DNA of 64,000 bases, from positions 175,349 to 239,348 of the forward strand of contig DXMK01000004.1 of NCBI GenBank assembly GCA_019414245.1, written 5' to 3'. Source of the stretch: Collinsella sp. (lineage in GTDB: Bacteria > Actinomycetota > Coriobacteriia > Coriobacteriales > Coriobacteriaceae). The position numbers and the translations under genes are program-made. The stretch's first letter is position 1, and the number at the start of each line of letters is the position of its first letter. This document shows, one piece after another, positions 25,658-32,173 of this stretch. The notes under the pieces are model-generated. The model did not search any database and was not told where the DNA came from. It saw only the letters and a program-made list of their open reading frames with translations.

Positions 25658-26635
25658 CTACTTTGCGTCGTAAGCCTCGGCGTCCCACCAGTCGAGTTGG
25701 GCGATGTTGTCGCGGATGTGCTGGCAACTCTTGTGGAAGCCCTCGAGCTCGTGCTCGGACAGGTCGAGCGTGTAGACCTCCTCGACGCCCTCGGCACCGA
25801 TCACGCACGGCAGGGAGGTGAAGATGCCCTCCTCGCCATACTGGCCGGTCATGAGCGTGGAGGCGGAAAGCACGGCGTGCTCGTTGTGCAGCACGGCGGC
25901 GCAGACGCGCGCGGCAGAGTTGGCGACGGCGTACTCGGTGCACTGCTTGCCCTGGTAGGTCACATAGCCGCCCTTGCGCGCGAGCTCCTCGATCTCCATG
26001 TGGTCGAAGGCATACTTGTCGGGGTTCTCGGCCTGAAGTTCGTTGAGGCTCTTGCCGGCGATGGTTGCGGCCTTAAAGGCGGCAAGCTGGCTAAAGCCGT
26101 GCTCGCCGATCATGTAGGCGTCGATGGACTTGGGGCTCACGCCGACCTTCTTGGAGATCTCGGTGCGCAGGCGGGCGGAATCCAGACCGCAGCCCGAGCC
26201 GATGATCTTCTTGGGGTCGTAGCCGGTCAGATGCCACAGCTCGGTGCACACGACGTCGCAGGGGTTGGAGATGCTTACGAAGATGCCGTCGAAGCCGGCG
26301 TAGACGATGCGCTTGGCAAAGGTGCGCGCTGCATCGGTGGTATAGAACAGCTCGCCGTCGCGGCTACCGGCGGCCAGCGCGACCTTGCCGGCGGCGTTGA
26401 CGATGACGTCGCAGCAGGCCAGCTCCTCGTAGTGGTCGTAGCAATTGACGATCTTGGTGTTATACGGGACAAACGAAAGGGAGTCGCGCAGGTCCTGGAC
26501 CTCAGACGTCACCTTGGCCTCGTTGATATCGCACAGGTACAGCTCGTCGGCAATGCCCTGCATAAGCAGGCTGTTGGCGACATGTGCTCCTACGTGGCCC
26601 TGGCCGACCACACCGATCTTACGCGTCTGGTACAT
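25658..26635 (-). CDS. L-lactate / L-2-hydroxyacid dehydrogenase
   Basis: 325 aa from the ATG at 26635 (GAAAGGA seven bases upstream). NAD site GVVGQGHVGAHVANSL, catalytic His in MIGEHGFSQ, and substrate Arg in LDSARLRTEI. The active-site loop reads AGKVALAAGSRDGELFYTT, not the usual lactate-dehydrogenase loop with Gln-Lys-Pro-Gly, and resembles the L-2-hydroxyisocaproate type, so the substrate may be a bulkier 2-oxoacid. A longer upstream reading frame runs through a repeat and is not used. Confidence 0.82.
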   Translation of the reverse strand: MYQTRKIGVVGQGHVGAHVANSLLMQGIADELYLCDINEAKVTSEVQDLRDSLSFVPYNTKIVNCYDHYEELACCDVIVNAAGKVALAAGSRDGELFYTTDAARTFAKRIVYAGFDGIFVSISNPCDVVCTELWHLTGYDPKKIIGSGCGLDSARLRTEISKKVGVSPKSIDAYMIGEHGFSQLAAFKAATIAGKSLNELQAENPDKYAFDHMEIEELARKGGYVTYQGKQCTEYAVANSAARVCAAVLHNEHAVLSASTLMTGQYGEEGIFTSLPCVIGAEGVEEVYTLDLSEHELEGFHKSCQHIRDNIAQLDWWDAEAYDAK

Positions 26636-26712
26636 ATATGTATCCTTTCGGCCGAGTTTTTCGCGTCGAACCATTGTAGCGTCCTGCGCCCACTTTGCCA
26701 GGCTAAAGCGCC

Positions 26713-26743
26713 GTAGATTCTTGGGGCATGCCGTAATCTCTAC
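26713..26743. repeat. GTAGAT palindrome related to that inside the M16 gene
   Basis: GTAGATTCTTGGGGCATGCC followed by GTAATCTCTAC. Translated on the minus strand it gives ACPKNLR, exactly as the copy inside the M16 peptidase gene (36636-36666). Intergenic between the dehydrogenase and metA. Confidence 0.55.
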
Positions 26744-26846
26744 TTTTGGAGTGATTTGGGCCGCTGACGGCATCGCTGGGCGATGTGCTCGCGCGGATGG
26801 GGCCGCTCGTTGTACCATAGCTGCAACTGACTCGTAAGGAGCATCC

Positions 26847-27773
26847 ATGCCCATTCGTATTCCCGACGCCCTTCCTGCTGCTGCGCAACTCGAGAGCGAG
26901 AACATCTTTGTCATGACCGAGTACCGCGCACTGCATCAGGACATCCGTCCGCTGCGCGTGCTCATCCTCAACCTCATGCCCACCAAAATCGCCACCGAGA
27001 CGCAAATCATGCGCAAGCTCTCCAACACGCCGCTGCAGGTGGAGGTGGACCTACTGCGCACCAAAACGCACGAGGCTACGCACGTAAGCGCCGGCCACCT
27101 GGAGACGTTCTACCGCACGTTCGACGACATCCGCGACATCCACTACGACGGCCTGATCATCACGGGCGCGCCCGTGGAGCAGATGCCGTTCGAGGAGGTC
27201 GACTACTGGCCCGAGCTCTGCCAGATCATGGACTGGTCTACCACGCACGTACACTCTACGCTGCACATTTGTTGGGGCGCGCAGGCGGGGCTCTACCATC
27301 ATTACGGTATCCAGAAGCACGACCTGCCGGCCAAGGCGAGCGGCGTGTTCGAGCATCATCTGGTGAAGCCGCAAAGCCCGCTGGTGCGCGGCTTCGACGA
27401 CCGCTTCTATGCCGTGCACTCGCGCAACACCGATGTGCGCCGCGAGGACGTGGAAGCCGAGCCGCAGCTTGAGGTCGTGGCCGTGTCCGACGAGGTGGGC
27501 CTGTACATCGTCAAGTCGACCGACAGTCGCCGCTTCTTTGTCTTTGGTCATCCCGAGTACGACACCGACACGCTACGCCTGGAGTACGAGCGCGACGTGA
27601 AGCGCGGACTCAACCCTCAGGTACCGGCGCATTACTTCCCGGGCGACGACCCCACCGCCGAGCCGCGCAACGTCTGGCGTAGCCAAGCTCAGCTGCTCTA
27701 CACCAACTGGCTCAACTACTACGTCTACCAGACCACGCCCTACGACCTGGCCCGCGCCGGCGAGGAGCACTAG
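26847..27773 (+). CDS. metA: Homoserine O-acyltransferase (MetA; probably acetyl-specific)
   Basis: 308 aa, full length. First committed step of methionine synthesis. Catalytic Cys142 in HICWGAQAG, His235 and Glu237 in FGHPEYD. Residue 111 is Glu (TGAPVEQMPFEE). In this family Glu111 is reported to favour acetyl-CoA and Gly111 succinyl-CoA, so O-acetylhomoserine is the likely product despite the usual succinyltransferase label. ATG follows AAGGAG. Neighbours are unrelated; no riboswitch is visible upstream. Confidence 0.92.
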   Translation: MPIRIPDALPAAAQLESENIFVMTEYRALHQDIRPLRVLILNLMPTKIATETQIMRKLSNTPLQVEVDLLRTKTHEATHVSAGHLETFYRTFDDIRDIHYDGLIITGAPVEQMPFEEVDYWPELCQIMDWSTTHVHSTLHICWGAQAGLYHHYGIQKHDLPAKASGVFEHHLVKPQSPLVRGFDDRFYAVHSRNTDVRREDVEAEPQLEVVAVSDEVGLYIVKSTDSRRFFVFGHPEYDTDTLRLEYERDVKRGLNPQVPAHYFPGDDPTAEPRNVWRSQAQLLYTNWLNYYVYQTTPYDLARAGEEH

Positions 27774-27804
27774 ACTGCGCTCGTGTAATGAGGCACGTCA
27801 GCGG

Positions 27805-28425
27805 TTAGGCGCTGATGATGTTGGGCAGCGGCAGGTCGTGGGCATCGGTGGGGACGCGGTCGACGCGTTGCTCTTCAAAGGCGATGCCGACGATGTGGCA
27901 GTCGGGACGAAGTGTGGACAGGTAGCGGTCGTAGCAGCCGCCGCCGTAGCCCAGGCGCGCGCCGGTGCGGTCGAAAGCCACGAGCGGCACGACGATCATG
28001 TCGAGCGCTTCGGCAGGCACGATGGGGAAGCGGTCTCTGTCGATGTCCGTGGCCGCGAAGGCCCGCGTGGGGCGGGCGATAAACGGGGCCGCGGGCGCAT
28101 CGCCGACGGCGACGGCCCTCATACACATGCGCTGGCCGCACGCAGCGGCTTCGGCTGATGAGAGCATGCAGGGGTACGTGACGCGGCAGCCGCGCCGCTC
28201 GGCATAGCTGGCAAATGCGGAAGGATCGGGCTCGGATCCCATTGCCGCATACGTTGCCAAGGTTGCCGGGTCGCCTTGATGGCTGTCGAGCAGCCGGTCG
28301 AGTTTTGCTGCGAGCTGGGAGGATATTGAGGCTGACTTTTGCTCACGGAGGGCCTGCGGGATGTCGTTGCGCCGGGCAAGCGCTTTGACGCGGGCGGCTT
28401 GTTTCTGTTGCGCAACGTTAAGCAT
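27805..28425 (-). CDS. 5-formyltetrahydrofolate cyclo-ligase
   Basis: 206 aa from ATG 28425 (GGAGGA four bases upstream; the TTG at 28437 is weaker). It converts 5-formyl-THF to 5,10-methenyl-THF with ATP. Family motif LGYGGGCYDRYL near the C terminus binds phosphate; the N-terminal basic helix KQAARVKALARRNDI is also typical. Convergent with metA across a 30-bp gap. Confidence 0.9.
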   Translation of the reverse strand: MLNVAQQKQAARVKALARRNDIPQALREQKSASISSQLAAKLDRLLDSHQGDPATLATYAAMGSEPDPSAFASYAERRGCRVTYPCMLSSAEAAACGQRMCMRAVAVGDAPAAPFIARPTRAFAATDIDRDRFPIVPAEALDMIVVPLVAFDRTGARLGYGGGCYDRYLSTLRPDCHIVGIAFEEQRVDRVPTDAHDLPLPNIISA

Positions 28426-28759
28426 GCATTCCTCCAAAGCAGCTGTTCGGTTGCTACAAAGTCTATCCCTTCCGTCGCGAGGGCAAACGGGTCAACCGCC
28501 GGCCCTTAGGCCGGCCAGCAATCCGGCGGTTAGCCACCGCCAACTGTTGCATGTGCGCAACTATGGTCGAGATGTGCATAACGCGAGTTACCATGGCCTA
28601 CCTTCCCACTTGCGGGGTAGATTGAACCCCAGTTCAGCAGCACAACGCAAAAAGACGCGCCTTCGGGATTGCCGTACGGTGACTTTGCATCCTCGTCTAC
28701 TCAAAGAATGTTAGTCTGAACTAATTACCGTTCTATCCGCACGTCCGAAAGGATCATCC
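28426..28759. other. Gene-free stretch with one hairpin
   Basis: No ORF or recognised RNA. One stem, ACCGCCGG (28495-28502) / CCGGCGGT (28523-28530), with inner GGCC repeats lies near the cyclo-ligase start. The promoter of the small protein at 28760 should be in the last 100 bp. I looked for 6S or SRP RNA and saw no conserved signature. Confidence 0.4.
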
Positions 28760-29017
28760 ATGGTCAGCATTTCCAAGACTCACTCCCTGCTCGTTGCCGC
28801 CGGCGCCGTCCTGGGCGTCGTTGTTCCCAAGGCTCTCGCGTCCGACACCGCCAAGCGTGCCGCTGTGGCTACCGTTGCCGCCGGCATGCGCGTCAAGGCT
28901 GGCTACCAGGACATCGTCGAGCAGGCCAAGGCCCAGGTCGACGACATCGTTGCCGAGGCCGAGTACCTCAACAACCCCGTTGACGTGGAGGTCGTCGAGG
29001 GCGGCAAGGCCGAGTAG
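28760..29017 (+). CDS. Small DUF6110-like protein paired with P-type ATPase
   Basis: 85 aa. N-terminal hydrophobic stretch (LLVAAGAVLGVVVPKALA), then an Ala-rich amphipathic helix and an acidic tail ending VEVVEGGKAE. Start after CGAAAGGATC. It precedes a metal P-type ATPase by 119 bp. The DUF6110 name is from memory of similar gene pairs. Function unknown; a single membrane helix beside a pump suggests an accessory subunit or chaperone (inference). A terminator-like hairpin lies between the two. Confidence 0.65.
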   Translation: MVSISKTHSLLVAAGAVLGVVVPKALASDTAKRAAVATVAAGMRVKAGYQDIVEQAKAQVDDIVAEAEYLNNPVDVEVVEGGKAE

Positions 29018-29050
29018 ACCTCGCGCCCAACGCTTGTCTCAACGACTCTA

Positions 29051-29093
29051 AGCAGCTGCGATCGCCCCCAAGCGACGCAGCTGCTGCTCTTTT
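29051..29093 (+). terminator. Terminator or attenuating hairpin
   Basis: AGCAGCTGCG / CGCAGCTGCT with a 15-nt loop, followed by GCTCTTTTGG. It lies between the small protein gene and the ATPase gene, so it may make the small protein more abundant than the pump. Confidence 0.65.
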
Positions 29094-29135
29094 GGGCGCA
29101 CGTTTGACGCCCCATACCAAGAGAGGCCTTCACGC

Positions 29136-31235
29136 ATGAACTACACCATCCAACACGAGGTCCCCGGCCGCGTGCGCGTTAAGCTCGTCGGTCGCGTGCC
29201 CGAGGCGGACATCGACGCCCTCACGCGCGCCCTCCGCCAACATCCCGTCATCCAAAAGGCGACGGTCTATCCGCGCACGGGCTCGCTCGCTGTCGCGTTT
29301 GAGCCTGCCGCCCGCGCCCAGGCGCTCGCCGCCATCGCCGCTATCGACCGCACGGCCGTGGACGAGGCCCGTCGCGACTGCACCGTCGCGCTTGCGCCGC
29401 GCACCAACAGTCTGCTCATGGATATCGCCACGCTCCTCGGCGGACATTTAGCCCGCCGCTGGTTCCTGCCGGCGCCGCTCTCCACGATCTATACCGTCTG
29501 GAGCTATCGCGGCTTTCTCAAGGCCGCGCTCGCGTCTCTTGCCGGCGCGCGCCTCGACGTGCCCGTGCTCGACGCCGCGGCCATCGGCATCTCCTTCCTC
29601 AAGCGCGACTGGCGCACCGCTGCCAGCACGATGCTGCTGCTCAACTTGGGTGAGCTCCTCGAGGACTACACCCGTGCGCAGTCGCAAAACCAGCTCATCT
29701 ACTCGCTGCTCGATGTGCCCGACTACGCGCAGCTCATCCCCTGCGGCGATGCCACGGTGCGCGGGGCAGAGGAGCGCCGCGTCCAGGCATCGAGCCTTGT
29801 CGCCGGCGACCTCATTGTGGTGCGCACCGGCATGCCCATCCCCGTCGACGGTACCGTCGAGTGGGGCTGCGCCATGGTCAACCAGTCCACGCTCACCGGC
29901 GAGCCGCTGGCTATCGAGCGCAGCGTGGGCGATGACGTCTTTGCCGGCACGGCCGTGGAAGACGGCGAGGCCTACGTGCGCGTGCGCGCTGCCGCGACCG
30001 ATACCAAGCTGCGCTCGATCGTGAGCCTGGTCGAGCAGTCCGAGGCCTTAAAGGCCGAGTCGCTCAGCCGTCGTGAACATATGGCCGACGCCTTTGTACC
30101 GTGGAACTTCCTACTTGCCGCGGGCGTCTACTTCAAGACCCGCAGCCTGGTGCGCACGAGTGCCGCGCTCATGGTCGACTACTCCTGCGCGCTCAAGCTT
30201 ACGGGCGCCATCAGCGTGCTTACGGCCATGAGCCAGAGCGCGCGCGAGGGCTTCACCGTCAAGGGATCCAAGCATTTTGAGGCCTTTGCCACGGCCGACA
30301 CCATCGTCTTCGACAAGACGGGCACCCTGACTGCCGCTGCCCCACAGGTGGCGGACGTGCTTTCGTTCGATGGCTGGGACCGCACGCAGGTGCTGCGCTT
30401 CTCGGCCTGCCTTGAGGAGCACTTTCCGCACCCGGTGGCGCGCGCCGTGGTCAATGCGGCTGCCGAGGCCGGGCTCGAGCACCGCGAGCGCCATGCCGAG
30501 GTCGAGTACCTGGTGGCGCATGGTATCGCGAGCTCGCTCGACGACAAGCGCTGCGTGATCGGCTCCGAGCATTTTGTGGTCGAGGACGAGGGCGTCACGA
30601 TCGACGACGATGTGCGGGCGCTGATCGAGGAGAAGCTCGACGGCCTCTCGAAGCTCTACCTGGCGGTCGATGGCGTGCTCAAGGGTGCAATCGGCATCCA
30701 GGACCCGCTCAAGCCGGGCGCGCCCGAGGCGCTGGCGCAGCTCCGCGCGCTGGGCTTTGAGCATATCGTGATGCTCACGGGCGACAACGCCAACGCCGCC
30801 GCGCGTATCGCGGGCAAGGCGGGGATCGATGAGTTCCGCGCCGACCTCTTGCCCGAGGACAAGCACACCGTGATCGAGCAGATGCGCGCGGCCGGGCGCC
30901 GCGTGGTCATGGTGGGCGACGGCGTCAACGACTCGCCGGCGCTTTCGGCCGCCAACGTGGGCGTGGCCATGGGCTCGGGTACCGCGATCGCCAAAGAGGT
31001 CGCCGACATCACGCTCACCGACGGCGACCTTTCCTCGCTCGTGGTGCTGCGCCGTCTGGCGCTTGGGCTCGAGGAGCGCATGGACGCATCGTTTAGAGAG
31101 GTCATCGGCCTCAACTCGCTGCTGTTGGCGGGAGGCGTCGCGGGCCTTATTGCCCCGCAGGTGAGCTCGCTCATCCATAACGGCTCCACGGTCTTCCTCT
31201 CGGCGCGAAACGCCCGCGCCTACCAGGTGCGCTAG
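29136..31235 (+). CDS. Heavy-metal-type (P1B-like) P-type ATPase
   Basis: 699 aa. An N-terminal ferredoxin-like HMA2-type domain (about 1-75, GRVRVKLVGRV) lacks the CXXC metal site. Then membrane helices, the actuator motif LTGEP (about 254), phosphorylation site DKTGT (D393) and hinge GDGVNDSP (about 595). The membrane metal site normally reads CPC or CPX; here it is DYSCALKL with C351 and no Pro. The transported ion is therefore uncertain. The few helices around the catalytic domains fit a P1B topology. Preceded by the DUF6110-like gene. Confidence 0.87.
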   Translation: MNYTIQHEVPGRVRVKLVGRVPEADIDALTRALRQHPVIQKATVYPRTGSLAVAFEPAARAQALAAIAAIDRTAVDEARRDCTVALAPRTNSLLMDIATLLGGHLARRWFLPAPLSTIYTVWSYRGFLKAALASLAGARLDVPVLDAAAIGISFLKRDWRTAASTMLLLNLGELLEDYTRAQSQNQLIYSLLDVPDYAQLIPCGDATVRGAEERRVQASSLVAGDLIVVRTGMPIPVDGTVEWGCAMVNQSTLTGEPLAIERSVGDDVFAGTAVEDGEAYVRVRAAATDTKLRSIVSLVEQSEALKAESLSRREHMADAFVPWNFLLAAGVYFKTRSLVRTSAALMVDYSCALKLTGAISVLTAMSQSAREGFTVKGSKHFEAFATADTIVFDKTGTLTAAAPQVADVLSFDGWDRTQVLRFSACLEEHFPHPVARAVVNAAAEAGLEHRERHAEVEYLVAHGIASSLDDKRCVIGSEHFVVEDEGVTIDDDVRALIEEKLDGLSKLYLAVDGVLKGAIGIQDPLKPGAPEALAQLRALGFEHIVMLTGDNANAAARIAGKAGIDEFRADLLPEDKHTVIEQMRAAGRRVVMVGDGVNDSPALSAANVGVAMGSGTAIAKEVADITLTDGDLSSLVVLRRLALGLEERMDASFREVIGLNSLLLAGGVAGLIAPQVSSLIHNGSTVFLSARNARAYQVR

Positions 31236-31246
31236 CCGCGGGAAAC

Positions 31247-31288
31247 CTGCCAAAAAGGGACAGGTTTATTTTGGCAGGTTTTATCTGG
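31247..31288 (+). repeat. GGGACAGGTTTATTTTGG hairpin repeat
   Basis: AACCTGCCAAAA and TTTTGGCAGGTT pair around AGGGACAGGTTTA. Same element as 18411-18455 in opposite orientation. Follows the ATPase stop. Confidence 0.75.
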
Positions 31289-31312
31289 GCAAACGCGATA
31301 ATGACGGCCCAA

Positions 31313-31351
31313 ACCACCACAAAGGGGACAGGCACCTTTGTGGTGGTTTGG
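31313..31351. repeat. AAAGGGGACAGGCACCTTT palindrome
   Basis: AAACCACCACAAAGG and CCTTTGTGGTGGTTT pair around GGACAGGCA. The core is shared with 33842-33880 but the outer stem differs (CCACCACAAA against CCACCCAAA). Confidence 0.75.
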
Positions 31352-31366
31352 GCCTAAGCGTTAACG

Positions 31367-31696
31367 CTATAGCGCCGCAGCGATCGCTTCAGTCACAAAC
31401 TTATTGAGTGACTCACCCTTCTTTGCCGCTGCCAGTGCTGCTTGCTTGTGGAGCTCAGAGCCCGTTCTTACGTTGAACGAGCCCTTAAAAGCCCGCTCGG
31501 GTTCCTTGCCCTTCTCGGCGCAAAACTCAAGGTAATCGTCGACGGCGTCGTGGAAGCATTGCTCCACCTCTTCAGCTGTGGAGCCTTCAAATACGATTGC
31601 GTCCCTAATGCCGGTGACCATACCTGTTAGCACATGCTGTTCGGCATCGAACTCGACTGGGGCGAAATAACCCTTGTATGCCAAAACGTTACTCAT
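31367..31696 (-). CDS. hicB: HicB-family antitoxin
   Basis: 109 aa from ATG 31696 (GGGAGG five bases upstream). N-terminal HicB fold (YKGYFAPVEFDAEQHVLTGM, GSTAEEVEQCFHDAVDDYLEFCAEKG) and a C-terminal ribbon-helix-helix (FNVRTGSELHKQAALAAAKK) that should bind the hicAB operator. Overlaps the end of hicA by 8 bp, the classic translational coupling of this pair. Confidence 0.87.
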   Translation of the reverse strand: MSNVLAYKGYFAPVEFDAEQHVLTGMVTGIRDAIVFEGSTAEEVEQCFHDAVDDYLEFCAEKGKEPERAFKGSFNVRTGSELHKQAALAAAKKGESLNKFVTEAIAAAL

Positions 31697-31952
31697 GACT
31701 ACCTCCGACATCTTGCAGAAATCGAACGATGTTTCGAATGGTCCCCGCCGTCAATTCGTCAGATGGATGTGGCGCGTGCATTACGAACATCCTGCCATCT
31801 GATGACCTGTAGAAGCGAATGCGCGATCCGGATGTCTTGCCTTTGTTGTCCATTTCAAAGCCATATGAAGCCATGACTTTTAAAAAATCGGTATACCGAT
31901 ACGTCGAAGGGCAGCTAAGCAGTTGGGCGATGAGTTTATCGGTCCGAGTTAT
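31689..31952 (-). CDS. hicA: HicA-family mRNA interferase toxin lacking a standard start codon
   Basis: The reading frame is open from 31958 to 31689. From 31952 it encodes 87 residues beginning ITRTDKLIAQLLSCPSTYRY then TDFLKVMASYGFEMDNKGKT and a HAPHP segment, the full length expected for this HicA subfamily. No ATG, GTG or TTG occurs before Met at 31874; the codon at the expected start (31952) is ATA, behind GAGGCGGG, and a TGA lies three codons upstream. Starting at 31874 would delete the first helix (26 residues). Either ATA is used inefficiently, or the toxin is disabled. The promoter and hicB look intact. Confidence 0.75.
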   Translation of the reverse strand: MTRTDKLIAQLLSCPSTYRYTDFLKVMASYGFEMDNKGKTSGSRIRFYRSSDGRMFVMHAPHPSDELTAGTIRNIVRFLQDVGGSHE

Positions 31953-32012
31953 CCCGCCTCACATTCTGCAACTATATCCTAGTTGCAATTTAAGTCCGAT
32001 GCAAGCACCCTT

Positions 32013-32048
32013 ACTATAGAACATGTGTACGTATAGAACAAGTGTTCG
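32013..32048 (-). promoter_or_regulatory. hicAB promoter with tandem operator repeats
   Basis: Minus strand: TTGTTC (-35, 32041-32036), 17-bp spacer, TATAGT (-10, 32018-32013). Two tandem 17-bp repeats on the plus strand, TATAGAACATGTGTACG (32015-32031) and TATAGAACAAGTGTTCG (32032-32048), overlap both boxes, as expected for HicB/HicAB autorepression. Confidence 0.65.
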
Positions 32049-32054
32049 AATCAA

Positions 32055-32096
32055 CACAAAGGCACCTGTGAACTGCGTCCCTTTGCGGTGGTTTGG
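32055..32096. repeat. Degenerate AAAGGGAC palindrome
   Basis: CACAAAGGCACCTGTGAAC and GTCCCTTTGCGGTGG are the ends of the GGGGACAGGCACC element interrupted in the loop. It lies between hicAB and the zinc-ribbon gene. Confidence 0.45.
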
Positions 32097-32173
32097 GCTG
32101 AATGTTGCGCAACAAGGGCTGCATTTTTGGGTTTACCTTCATGGTGGAAGGAATGAACCGAAAGGAGCCCGCC

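Noticed and set aside
26636..26914. N-terminal extension of the hydroxyacid dehydrogenase
   Set aside because: It would add 93 residues read through a repeat palindrome; the ATG at 26635 has a good ribosome site and begins right before the NAD-binding strand.
28426..28759. 6S RNA next to the 5-formyl-THF cyclo-ligase gene, as in proteobacteria
   Set aside because: No long bulged double stem of the 6S type is visible and the lineage is different.
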